Positions 7,621-15,228 are shown, counted from the stretch's first letter. The stretch is 18,928 nt of DNA from a bacterium (GCA_030692145.1 JAUYCU010000033.1:1-18928); one strand, 5' to 3'. Translations and numbers: made by a program. The notes: generated from the letters alone by a model not told the origin.

Positions 7621-10600
7621 TTATTTTTTGGTTTTATTTTTCTCCGTTGGTTTAGTTTTCTCTTTAACTATAACTATTTTTTCCGTTTCTTTAATTTCCT
7701 CTTTAACTTTAGCTACACCCGATTGAATCGGAATCACCGAAAGACCCAACGACTTTATTTCGCTGACCAACACATTAAAAGACGAAGGAATATTGGGATT
7801 ATGAATTGACCTGCCCTTGATAATCGAATCGTAGGCATTGGCTCTTCCCACCACGTCGTCGGATTTAATGGTCAGCATTTCCTGAAGCGTATAAGCCGCA
7901 CCGTATCCCTCAAGTGCCCAAACCTCCATTTCTCCGAATCTCTGACCTCCGAATTGGGCCTTTCCGCCGAGTGGCTGTTGAGTAATCAAAGAATAAGGAC
8001 CAATCGAACGCATGTGAATTTTATCCTCAACCAAGTGGTTGAGTTTCATCATATAAATATAACCAACGGTTACCGGTTGAATAAACTGTTCTCCTGTTCT
8101 GCCGTCGAAAAGTTCGACTTTCCCGCTTTCCGGCAGTCCCGCTTTTTTCAGTTCTTCTTTGATTTCTTTTTCCGTTACTCCCGAAAACGGCGGACTGTAG
8201 GTTCGATAACCCAATTTATGCGCTGCCCAACCCAGATGTGTTTCCAGGATTTGACCGATATTCATACGCGAGGCAACGCCCAAGGGATTCAAAATAATAT
8301 CAACTGGAGTTCCGTCTTTAAGGTGCGGCATATCTTCTTCGGGTGAAATTCTCGAAATAACTCCTTTATTTCCGTGTCGACCGGCTAATTTGTCCCCGAC
8401 CGCAACTTTTCGAAATTGTGCAACCTCTGCCTGAATTGCCTTGATTACCCCCGCATTAAGCTTGTCCCCTTTTTCACGAGAAAAGATTTTCACTCCGACC
8501 ACTCTCCCACGCTTACCGTGCGGCAATCTTAAGGAAGTATCTTTAATATCTCTGGCCTTGTCGCCGAAAATTGCCCTCAATAATCTTTCTTCGGAAGTCA
8601 AATCGGTTTCTCCTTTTGGTGAAATTTTACCCACAAGAATATCGTCTTGGCCGACTTCCGCGCCAATTCTAACAATCCCTTCTTCATCAAGATCTTTCAG
8701 ACGATTTTCTCCAACATTGGGAATATCGGCAGTGGTGGTTTCCGGACCAAGCTTGGTGTCGCGTACCTCACAAATGGATTCTTCAATATGAATAGAAGAA
8801 AAATAATCGTTTTTTATCAATCTTTCGGAAAGAATGATTGCATCTTCGAAGTTCCAACCAGACCAAGACATAAAAGCAACCAGTACGTTTTGACCCAATG
8901 CCAATTCTCCGCTATCCGTAGATAAGCTGTCTGCCAGAACATCTCCTTTTTTGATTTTCTGTCCCTTCGAGACTATCGGTCTTTGGGTAATACAGGTATA
9001 ATCATTTGACCTGAGAAAATTATGTAAAAGAATATTCTGCGTTTTCCCTCCGGAAGAAACAATGATATGCGAAGCATCAACTTCCTTGATTGTTCCGTCT
9101 TGAGGAGAAAGAATTACCTGGCCGGAGTCTTTGGCTGCCCTTGACTCGATGCCGGTTCCAACTAAAGGAGCCTCGGGAATCACCAGGGGCACGGCTTGGC
9201 GCTGCATATTTGAACCCATCAATGCCCTGTTCGAGTCGTCGTGTTCGACAAATGGAATCAATGCCGTGGCAATACTGATACATTGATACGGCGAAACATC
9301 GATAAAATCGATTTTATCCCTATCGACGATTCCCGGCTCTCCGTGAATTCTTGCCTCTACTTTTTTGTCTTTAATCCTCTTGCTTGCGTCCAAGCTTACT
9401 CCTGCGTGGGCAATATTGTATTTTTCTTCTTCGAAAGCATCGAGATAAAGAACCTCATTAGTAACTACTCCATGTTTAACCTTTCTGTAGGGGGTTTCAA
9501 TAAAGCCATAAGGATTAATTCTGGCGTAAGAAGCCAAATGACCAACCAAACCGATATTCGGACCTTCGGGCGTTTCGATTGGACAAATTCTTCCGTAATG
9601 ACTCGGGTGCACATCACGAACCTCGAAACCCGCTCTTTCTTTGGTTAGTCCTCCCGGGCCCATTGCCGACAATCTTCTCTTATGCTCCAATTCCGATAAA
9701 GGATTAATCTGATTCATAAATTGCGAAAGCTGAGAAGAAGTGAAGAATTCCTTCACCGTTGCCATCAACGGCCGGGAATTAATCAACTGCGCGGGAAGCA
9801 AACTATAAATATCCAAAGTACTCATTCTATCGCGGGCAATTCTTTCCAGACGAGCCAAGCCAACCCTGATTTTGTTTTCCAATAATTCTCCCAACGCCCT
9901 GACTCTTCTGTTGCCCAAATGGTCAATATCGTCTCCAGGAGCCTCGGGATCATTGTTCAACTTGATTATTTCTTTGATAATCAAAATCATATCCTCTTTT
10001 CTTAAAATTCTGTAATCCTTGCTTAAGGGGGTGCGAATACCAACTCTCTGATTGAGCTTGTATCTTCCGACTTCCGATAAATCGTATCTTTCGAAATTCT
10101 TGAACATGTTTTCCAAAAGCTGTTTTGCATTATCTACCGCAGCCAAGTCTCCGGGTCTTATCCTTTTATATATCTCTATCCAGGCATCGTCTTGGGTTTT
10201 TGAAGGATCTCTTTCGATTGTCTCTTTAATGTATTGGATTTCTCCATTATCGACATCCTTAAATTCTTTCAAAATATCCTCATTTTTCGCCAGGTCGAAA
10301 ATTCTGAATAAGGCAGTGGCGGGAATTTTTCTCTTGCGATCGATTCTTACCACGATACAACCGTTGTGCTCGGTTTCGAATTCAAGCCAGGCACCACGAT
10401 TGGGAATAATTTTGGCGCCGTGAAGTTTTCTTCCCCTAACGTGGCTTGTAGTAAAAAAAACTCCCGCTGATCTTATCAGCTGGGAAATGACAACACGCTC
10501 TACGCCGTTTAAAATAAATGTTCCGCGCGGGGTAATCAAGGGCATGTCAGTCAAAAAGACTTCCTGCTCTTTTGTATCGTTAGTTTTCTTGTTAACCAGT

Positions 10601-10866
10601 TTTAATTTAACCCTCAACGGTGCTTCATAGGAAAGCCCGTTTTTCTTTGCCTTCAATTCGTCACATTTTGGTTCGTCCAAATAATAATCTCCGAAATATA
10701 AGGATAAGTCCTTTCCGCCGTAGTCGCGAATCGGAGAAATCTCGTCGAATAATTCCCGCAAACCCTTTTTTAAAAATTGATTGTAACTGTTGATTTGAAT
10801 TTCGACCAGGTTCGGAAGTGGGAGTAAATTTTTGGGATAATTTGAAAAATACTTAATTTTTGACAT
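7621..10866 (-). CDS. rpoB: RNA polymerase beta subunit
   Basis: Second-largest core RNA polymerase subunit, 1081 aa (1342 in E. coli); the shortening fits loss of lineage-specific inserts. Seen in order: the N-terminal lobe (NLVEIQINSYNQFL, about 19-32), the rifampicin-pocket region at about 380-405 (SQFMNQINPLSELEHKRRLS), HPSHYGRICPIETPEGPNIG (about 420-439), the catalytic segment KLAGRHGNKGVISRI (about 826-840), and the C-terminal clamp segment GEMEVWALEGYGAAYTLQEM (about 978-997). The last ~30 residues are Lys/Glu-rich. The E. coli Asp516 position is Asn385 here; the His526 and Ser531 equivalents are His395 and Ser400. Upstream there is no rplJ-rplL pair, the usual partner in many bacteria; a TsaB-like gene and an accessory island are there instead. 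No SD precedes the ATG. Confidence 0.99.
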   Translation of the reverse strand: MSKIKYFSNYPKNLLPLPNLVEIQINSYNQFLKKGLRELFDEISPIRDYGGKDLSLYFGDYYLDEPKCDELKAKKNGLSYEAPLRVKLKLVNKKTNDTKEQEVFLTDMPLITPRGTFILNGVERVVISQLIRSAGVFFTTSHVRGRKLHGAKIIPNRGAWLEFETEHNGCIVVRIDRKRKIPATALFRIFDLAKNEDILKEFKDVDNGEIQYIKETIERDPSKTQDDAWIEIYKRIRPGDLAAVDNAKQLLENMFKNFERYDLSEVGRYKLNQRVGIRTPLSKDYRILRKEDMILIIKEIIKLNNDPEAPGDDIDHLGNRRVRALGELLENKIRVGLARLERIARDRMSTLDIYSLLPAQLINSRPLMATVKEFFTSSQLSQFMNQINPLSELEHKRRLSAMGPGGLTKERAGFEVRDVHPSHYGRICPIETPEGPNIGLVGHLASYARINPYGFIETPYRKVKHGVVTNEVLYLDAFEEEKYNIAHAGVSLDASKRIKDKKVEARIHGEPGIVDRDKIDFIDVSPYQCISIATALIPFVEHDDSNRALMGSNMQRQAVPLVIPEAPLVGTGIESRAAKDSGQVILSPQDGTIKEVDASHIIVSSGGKTQNILLHNFLRSNDYTCITQRPIVSKGQKIKKGDVLADSLSTDSGELALGQNVLVAFMSWSGWNFEDAIILSERLIKNDYFSSIHIEESICEVRDTKLGPETTTADIPNVGENRLKDLDEEGIVRIGAEVGQDDILVGKISPKGETDLTSEERLLRAIFGDKARDIKDTSLRLPHGKRGRVVGVKIFSREKGDKLNAGVIKAIQAEVAQFRKVAVGDKLAGRHGNKGVISRISPEEDMPHLKDGTPVDIILNPLGVASRMNIGQILETHLGWAAHKLGYRTYSPPFSGVTEKEIKEELKKAGLPESGKVELFDGRTGEQFIQPVTVGYIYMMKLNHLVEDKIHMRSIGPYSLITQQPLGGKAQFGGQRFGEMEVWALEGYGAAYTLQEMLTIKSDDVVGRANAYDSIIKGRSIHNPNIPSSFNVLVSEIKSLGLSVIPIQSGVAKVKEEIKETEKIVIVKEKTKPTEKNKTKK

Positions 10867-10913
10867 TTATGAAAATTTCGTGCTTAATTTTCTTCGACAG
10901 ATAAAGAAACATA

Positions 10914-10935
10914 CTCTAAAATAGGCTTTTTAGAG
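10914..10935. other. hairpin in the rpoB leader
   Basis: CTCTAAAA (10914-10921) and TTTTAGAG (10928-10935) form an 8-bp stem with a 6-nt loop, between the TsaB-like gene and rpoB. The better T-run (CTTTTTATTATT) follows on the plus strand, where there is no gene to terminate. On the minus strand it is followed by TATGTTTCTTT. It may be a weak terminator between the two genes or a leader structure of the rpoB transcript. Confidence 0.4.
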
Positions 10936-10978
10936 CTTTTTATTATTCGCATTTTCTTCTGTCTTGCGGTCGAATAGA

Positions 10979-11284
10979 TTACGAGAGATCAAAGCGGAGG
11001 GCTTTTGAAATTGATAAAACAATTCTTGTTGATGTAAGCCCCGCTCCATTAGCAATCTCTACATTTATATCCTTTAGGGATTCTATATCTATTTTATTCT
11101 TTTTTAATAGCCTGTCAAGCGACGGCAACAGTAAATCGGTGTTTTCCGTGGTTGCCTTGAATGTTTTTTTGCCGTCTTTGATAATAATCTCAATCGCCGA
11201 CCTGCCTCGCGTCGGCGAGCCTCCGCGAGTCGAGGCGGGACTGCCATGCTCTTTGGCTTTTTGAATTTTGAAAGTTAGTCGCAT
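10979..11284 (-). CDS. TsaB (YeaZ)-like single-domain protein with an in-frame insert
   Basis: TsaB partners TsaD in making the tRNA modification t6A. I choose the ATG at 11284 (101 aa, MRLTFKIQK), which lies 4 nt past the upstream stop. A longer in-frame start at 11335 would overlap the upstream gene. The family signal lies in residues about 48-101: DLLLPSLDRLLKKNKIDIES followed by NVEIANGAGLTSTRIVLSIS. This parallels the TsaB pattern 'LLP.ID.LL......L.DL..I.V..GPGSFTGLRIG...AK.L'. The signature is degenerate (NGAGLTSTRI for GPGSFTGLRI), and the protein stops where the N-terminal subdomain of a ~220-aa TsaB would end. Residues 16-28 come from a 39-bp GC-rich palindromic insert unlike the surrounding AT-rich code. 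It may be a divergent one-domain TsaB as seen in reduced genomes, or a decaying remnant. The identification rests on pattern only. Confidence 0.6.
   Translation of the reverse strand: MRLTFKIQKAKEHGSPASTRGGSPTRGRSAIEIIIKDGKKTFKATTENTDLLLPSLDRLLKKNKIDIESLKDINVEIANGAGLTSTRIVLSISKALRFDLS
11201..11239. repeat. GC-rich palindromic element, in-frame copy
   Basis: This 39-bp segment starts CCTGCCTCG and ends CGAGGCGGG, with an inner TCG/CGA pair, and forms an imperfect hairpin. It is far richer in GC than its surroundings. Its ends coincide with codon boundaries of the TsaB-like gene (codons 16-28, starting Pro-Ala-Ser-Thr-Arg), it is 13 codons long and adds no stop. A second segment with the same ends (CCTGCC...GGCGGG) lies at 17350-17376. 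Confidence 0.6.
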
Positions 11285-11288
11285 AATT

Positions 11289-11510
11289 TTATTTAGTATC
11301 AATTTCCCACCGATCCTCATCTGATAAAAATTCAAGGCAATTTTCTCTGAGTTCTTGTTCGATATTTTTTAATTCAATCATTTCTACTGGCGTAATTTTA
11401 CCAGGAATAATATACCCAGCTGGCCTTAAATCTTGTGTGAATGGAAGTCTTTCTTTTAATTCCTTCCATCTTGATGTTAAAGCATCACAATGTTCTTTTT
11501 TGTTTTCCAT
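11289..11510 (-). CDS. hypothetical 73-aa protein
   Basis: I do not recognise this protein. It is 73 aa, soluble, charged and rich in Glu and Lys, with no hydrophobic segment. The middle reads DLRPAGYIIPGKITPVEMIE and is followed by a probable helix (IELKNIEQELRENCLEFL). The start ATG at 11508-11510 has no SD. It begins 32 nt after the nuclease gene stop and ends 4 nt before the chosen start of the TsaB-like gene, so the three are probably one transcript. Lacking a homologue I recognise, I infer it is real only from its fit between neighbours and its length. Confidence 0.55.
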   Translation of the reverse strand: MENKKEHCDALTSRWKELKERLPFTQDLRPAGYIIPGKITPVEMIELKNIEQELRENCLEFLSDEDRWEIDTK

Positions 11511-11542
11511 AAAATTAATTTTTTACTTTAATATTAACTAAC

Positions 11543-12433
11543 CTAGACTTTTGTTTTTAAGCGTTTGACCGTATTAAATGTCCATTTTTTGGACGAAATT
11601 TTGCATATCTCTTTTTCTATTAAATTTAAATATTCACCAAGACCCGTTCTATTAATAAAATCTATTTGATATCTTTTTCCTAATAATTTAGCTGTTTCTG
11701 TAATACCGTTAATTTCTGTTTTCTCTAACTCTTCATCAGGGTCATAATGAAAAGATTCATCGGTAAGTCTATTCTGATTAATATTTTCTTTTTTGGGTTT
11801 ATAAAACCTTGATTCAAAATCAATAGAATATGTTATAAGCTTTTTCTCTTTAACTAATAATTTTTTATTGTAATTTACAATAAACATTTGCCCACTAAAT
11901 AGACCGATTGGGAAAAAGACGTTTTTAACTTTACTACTTGCATTACTGGCTACCTGTAGCAAGGCTTTCGGAAGTTTAAACAAACATTCATCAATTTGTT
12001 TTCCGCTAGTTTTTTTCCCTTTTCTCTTATGAAAAGCTATATAATTTTGGGCCAATGGTATGCTCCTATCAAAATTATGCAAAGCATCAAATATACTGCT
12101 TTTTCTAAGATCTCTAATTAGTGGAAAATGTTTAACTGCATAATAATAACGCGGTGATTCTTTATCAGAACAGATAAAAATCCAATCCTTATAAAGACTT
12201 TGTTTGCATTCGATTATTAAATGTATCAAAATCTTATTTATTTCCTTTATTGCAATAATATCAATATCCCTTTTTTTATTCTTTTCCAAATCTAAAAATT
12301 TTTGATTTACCATTACTTGGTAATTATTATTTTTTAGAAATTCCGCAACTTCCATCTCAAAAATAAATCCGGTACTAGTTAAGAAATTAGCAACATCACT
12401 ACTTTTTGTTTTTTCTTTTGATTTTGGAAGCAT
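11543..12433 (-). CDS. putative PD-(D/E)XK nuclease
   Basis: I choose the ATG at 12431-12433 (296 aa, MLPKSKEKT). The longer start at 12499 would lie on the predicted -35 box and so cannot be in the mRNA. The N-terminal third shows a restriction-endonuclease-like core: a helix with Glu (FEMEVAEFLKNNNYQV, Glu at about 28), then KKRDIDIIAI with Asp at about 56 and 58, then LIIECKQS with Glu about 75 and Lys about 77. This E...D-x-D...E-x-K order is the PD-(D/E)XK signature. The remaining ~200 residues, rich in Lys, Asn and Ile, are not recognised and may bind the target. The DNA is more AT-rich than neighbouring housekeeping genes, suggesting transfer. It has its own promoter and follows a terminator, so it is a separate unit from the methyltransferase operon, although adjacent. 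A defence role is inferred. Confidence 0.65.
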   Translation of the reverse strand: MLPKSKEKTKSSDVANFLTSTGFIFEMEVAEFLKNNNYQVMVNQKFLDLEKNKKRDIDIIAIKEINKILIHLIIECKQSLYKDWIFICSDKESPRYYYAVKHFPLIRDLRKSSIFDALHNFDRSIPLAQNYIAFHKRKGKKTSGKQIDECLFKLPKALLQVASNASSKVKNVFFPIGLFSGQMFIVNYNKKLLVKEKKLITYSIDFESRFYKPKKENINQNRLTDESFHYDPDEELEKTEINGITETAKLLGKRYQIDFINRTGLGEYLNLIEKEICKISSKKWTFNTVKRLKTKV

Positions 12434-12470
12434 AGAGTTACATAAAAATATTATCAATTTCGACCCCTTT

Positions 12471-12499
12471 ATTATGGCTCTAATTATAAGTAGAGTCAA
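12471..12499 (-). promoter_or_regulatory. promoter of the nuclease gene with a dyad in its spacer
   Basis: On the minus strand, TTGACT (12494-12499) and CATAAT (12471-12476) are separated by 17 nt, each one base from consensus. The expected transcript start is near 12464, about 30 nt before the chosen ATG. The spacer holds the dyad CTCTA (12478-12482) and TAGAG (12491-12495), where a repressor would block polymerase. Confidence 0.55.
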
Positions 12500-12510
12500 T
12501 CAATTTTAAA

Positions 12511-12528
12511 AGCGGACTTTTATCCGCT
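12511..12528 (-). terminator. terminator after the proteasome-like gene
   Basis: On the minus strand AGCGGA, a 6-nt loop and TCCGCT form a stem followed by TTTTAAAATT. It lies about 40 nt past the stop of the proteasome-like gene and just upstream of the nuclease promoter, so it separates the two units. Confidence 0.6.
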
Positions 12529-12568
12529 CACTAAAATGCAATATACAAATTTCCTAACGAAAAAATTA

Positions 12569-13276
12569 TTATTGACGAGTAGCGCCTTCGGGATTTGTAA
12601 CGCCACCGCTAGAATCTTCTGGATAAAATCTTCCTTTTTGCAATAATCGGAATTGATCACATTTATTTTCTATTTTTTCTACTTCTTCTCTTGATAATTC
12701 CGCGTACTGTTTTGTATCAGAAAAAATTGCCACCTGTGTAGGGCCGCCGACTCTGTTATCTTGAGAACTCGTTTCTTTGATACAAAAAGTCGCCAGTTCG
12801 GCTGCGTGAATTGCTGTAATTTCCGGTTCATAAAGACGATTTAATAAGTAATTAGCAATAATGGGTATGCCGATACAATCAAATCCTGTTGGACTTTTTC
12901 TCGGGACAAAGTTATCATTGCTACTCAGTTGATAAATTTCTGGTTTATTCACTGTTGTATAGCCGCCCAAAAGTATCATTAAAGAAGGTCTATCTTTTGG
13001 TTCAAGATGGGAGAAAAAGTCATTAAATTTTTCCTTTCCCAACGCGCGAAGCTGCTCGGCAAGATCAGAAACGCCATTTCTAAAATTAAGCTTAGAAGAA
13101 ATAGTATCAAAAAAATGCATCGCAAGTGGCCCATCTCCTGCTATTCCGACCGCGCAGTGATCATCTATCTTAAAAACCTTTTTGACTGTATCATTACTAG
13201 TCAAGAAAGAGCTCGCCCTACTATCAGACGCGAGAACAATGCCATCTTTTGCGATAATACAAATAGTAAGTGTCAT
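12569..13276 (-). CDS. proteasome-like Ntn hydrolase (peptidase family T1-like)
   Basis: It is 235 aa. The start MTLTICIIAKDGIVLASDSR parallels the mature N-terminus of 20S beta and HslV subunits (T-T-x-V-G...DG-x-V-L-A-x-D-x-R). If Met is removed, as expected before Thr, Thr2 becomes the N-terminal nucleophile. Asp18 and Arg20 then fit the Asp17/Arg19 positions, and KKVFKID (32-38) fits the segment with the catalytic Lys33. GIAGDG (about 44-49) matches the strand-turn with Gly47, and SQDNRVGGPTQVAIF (about 171-185) matches the 'D..SGG...V...' stretch around Asp166. No propeptide is possible: an in-frame stop, that of the GIY-YIG gene, lies one codon before the ATG. It is the last gene of a probable operon with the GIY-YIG and methyltransferase genes. 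No HslU, Mpa or PAN-type ATPase is encoded nearby. The substrate is unknown and the physiological role is not inferable. Confidence 0.75.
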   Translation of the reverse strand: MTLTICIIAKDGIVLASDSRASSFLTSNDTVKKVFKIDDHCAVGIAGDGPLAMHFFDTISSKLNFRNGVSDLAEQLRALGKEKFNDFFSHLEPKDRPSLMILLGGYTTVNKPEIYQLSSNDNFVPRKSPTGFDCIGIPIIANYLLNRLYEPEITAIHAAELATFCIKETSSQDNRVGGPTQVAIFSDTKQYAELSREEVEKIENKCDQFRLLQKGRFYPEDSSGGVTNPEGATRQ

Positions 13277-13279
13277 GTT

Positions 13280-13645
13280 TTAGGTTAAATTTACTTTAAT
13301 ATCGTCTCTACTCTCTGGTTCTTTAATGTTGCAAATTGGCTCATATCGTTTGTACATCTGTTTTTCTGCGGCCTCTTGGATATAGATTTCCGTAACTTTC
13401 GCGTACCTAAAAAAACATTTTTTAGTACTTAAATAATTCTTAATACAAATATTTTCTTCGGAAGACAAGTGTTGCAAAAGCCATTCTTTTATCCCCTGCG
13501 TTCTTCCAACGTAAAAAACATAACGATTACCGTCTTCGGCCTCATAAGATAAACGATAAACGCCAGGCAAATTATCGGGTAATTGCTTAACTCCGACTTC
13601 ATTCATAATCTCTAATTTTGTCCAAATCAATTTCCAGTTTTCCAT
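13280..13645 (-). CDS. GIY-YIG domain protein
   Basis: It is 121 aa. The GIY-YIG fold is seen from GVYRL (28-32) to VFYVGRT (43-49), with a long beta-hairpin (EAEDGNR) between them, then the helix GIKEWLLQHL (51-60). Further on, EAAEKQMYKRYEPICN (91-106) matches the family's C-terminal Glu helix ending in P-x-x-N. In my alignment to the I-TevI pattern (FEKRWKRH), the catalytic Arg position is Trp55, while the His (His59) and the late Glu (91 or 94) remain. It may therefore be weakened as a nuclease, or use a different Arg such as Arg48. It starts 44 nt after the methyltransferase gene and ends 3 nt before the proteasome-like ATG, in the same frame. No SD is visible. Cotranscription with both is likely. 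Confidence 0.7.
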   Translation of the reverse strand: MENWKLIWTKLEIMNEVGVKQLPDNLPGVYRLSYEAEDGNRYVFYVGRTQGIKEWLLQHLSSEENICIKNYLSTKKCFFRYAKVTEIYIQEAAEKQMYKRYEPICNIKEPESRDDIKVNLT

Positions 13646-13689
13646 AAATTTACTAATAATTCATATAATACAAAAATTTAAAATAAAAA

Positions 13690-15228
13690 TCAATTAAATA
13701 ATTTGTGCTGATTTTTAGAATTATCGATTTCAACCGGTTTCGCTTCTTTATAATAAGTTCCAGACGATGGAGGAAAATTAGGGCGCTTACCACTTAATAA
13801 TTCTTCTACTGTAAGAATTTGGATTTTTGGAAATTCCGCCTTGCTATAATCAACAGAAAAATTACCAACGCCTACGGCTTCTTGAATCATTGGACGCGTT
13901 GGTTTTTCTAATGTCACAAACAAACCGCCATCAGCTTTTTCTCTTTCGATATCGCCCTTCAGTGTTGCGATATCATTTCTTTGCACTCCCCCGCCTTTTA
14001 CTTGAACCAAAATTTTTCCATGTTCCGATTTTCCGTTTTTGGGACCAGCAAAAAAAACTATTATTCCATCTACTCCTTTGTCTGCTCCTCGCATATTTTC
14101 TTTCGTCTTGCTTTGCGCTGGCACGGCGTTTACCAAATCCAAAACCCAATACTCAAACTCAAATGGATCTTTTTTAAATAACGATTTCGCGCCAGTTAAA
14201 TCCTTAGGTAAGCCATCAACTTCAATTTTAATATGCTTTTCTGCAAATTGTTTCTGTAAACGATGTTTTATTAAGTTTATCGCCAGGGCAGTTATATCAA
14301 TGCCAACCCAATTTCTATTTAATTTTTCTGCAACCGCCACGGTGGTCCCGCACCCGCAAAAAGGGTCAAGAATCCAATCATTTTCTCTTGAAGATGCCTT
14401 AATAACTCTTTCAAGTAATGCCTCTGGTTTCTGGGTTTGGTATCCGAGACGCTCGGTTTTGTCTCTTTCTGGTATCTGGGGAACCTCCCAAACATCTTCG
14501 GGATTTCGCGGTTCATCCATATAATATTTATAAATTTTTCCGGCCTTCCTTACTTCTCGATACTCCCGACCATCCTCATCTTTTCCAAAATATCCACCAA
14601 AGGTTCCTTTTTCTTGTTCTCTTAATTCTCCTATTGCTTTACCATCATAAAAATAATTATCTGTTTTACTATAAAAAAATAAAATTTCATGTCGCTTACT
14701 AAATGCAGTCCTACCTATACCACCACTATTTTTGTGCCACACAATTTCGTTTCTAAAATTCTTCTTTCCAAAAATAGCATCCATTACGATTTTCAAATAA
14801 TGACTCGCGGTAGGATCGCAATGCAAGTAAATACTCCCCGCATTTTTCAAAACTCTCTTTAATTCTATTAAACGGATAGTCATCATCGTTAAATATGCTA
14901 AGACATCATTTTTACCAATCATTTTTTCAAATGCAAGTATTAAATCGGAAATGTTTTGATTTGTTTTAGTTTTCGATTGTTTTGCGCCGACTAGTTCTTC
15001 AAAAACTTTTTCCGCCTCTTGAGTCCAATGCCAACTATCCTTAAATGCCTGAACTTGTGCCTCGCTATCCACTAAACCTTCTTTGAAAAGAACATTATAA
15101 TTACGATTAGAATTAAAAGGCGGATCTAAATAGATTAAATCAAAATAACCATCTCCGTCCGGTTTATCGGGAAACTTTTCTCGTAAAATCTCTAAATTGT
15201 CGCCAAAATATAGCGTTCTATTCTTCAT
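13690..15228 (-). CDS. DNA methyltransferase fused to an Mrr-like nuclease domain
   Basis: It is 512 aa. Residues 1-330 are an amino-methyltransferase of the beta (type III Mod-like) order: the catalytic motif LDPPFNS (34-40) comes before the AdoMet motif DPFCGCGTT (288-296), so N6-adenine or N4-cytosine is the likely target. TQKPEALLERVI (about 265-276) is the usual helix before the AdoMet site. Residues about 350-470 look like a PD-(D/E)XK domain of Mrr type: FEFEYWVLDLV, then GADKGVDGII (Asp387) and KILVQVKGGG (Gln409-x-Lys411), followed by GDIEREKADGGLFVTL. Modification and cleavage may thus be in one chain. The N-terminal start aligns with a leader nearly identical to that of the phosphotransferase-like gene. 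An AT-rich TAAAAT lies 6 nt before the ATG, compatible with leaderless expression. It is first in a probable operon with the GIY-YIG and proteasome-like genes. Confidence 0.88.
   Translation of the reverse strand: MKNRTLYFGDNLEILREKFPDKPDGDGYFDLIYLDPPFNSNRNYNVLFKEGLVDSEAQVQAFKDSWHWTQEAEKVFEELVGAKQSKTKTNQNISDLILAFEKMIGKNDVLAYLTMMTIRLIELKRVLKNAGSIYLHCDPTASHYLKIVMDAIFGKKNFRNEIVWHKNSGGIGRTAFSKRHEILFFYSKTDNYFYDGKAIGELREQEKGTFGGYFGKDEDGREYREVRKAGKIYKYYMDEPRNPEDVWEVPQIPERDKTERLGYQTQKPEALLERVIKASSRENDWILDPFCGCGTTVAVAEKLNRNWVGIDITALAINLIKHRLQKQFAEKHIKIEVDGLPKDLTGAKSLFKKDPFEFEYWVLDLVNAVPAQSKTKENMRGADKGVDGIIVFFAGPKNGKSEHGKILVQVKGGGVQRNDIATLKGDIEREKADGGLFVTLEKPTRPMIQEAVGVGNFSVDYSKAEFPKIQILTVEELLSGKRPNFPPSSGTYYKEAKPVEIDNSKNQHKLFN

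Noticed and set aside
9077..9283. Two overlapping frames on both strands within rpoB.
   Set aside because: Both lie wholly inside rpoB, lack SDs and show no recognisable protein pattern.
10979..11335. A DUF167/YggU assignment for the gene upstream of rpoB.
   Set aside because: The C-terminal half follows the TsaB pattern (LLP.LD.LL then NGAGLTSTRI), which DUF167 does not have.
12434..12499. A longer nuclease protein starting at 12499, with a hydrophobic N-terminus.
   Set aside because: The extra codons coincide with a TTGACT-17-CATAAT promoter whose expected start is near 12464, so they would not be in the mRNA.
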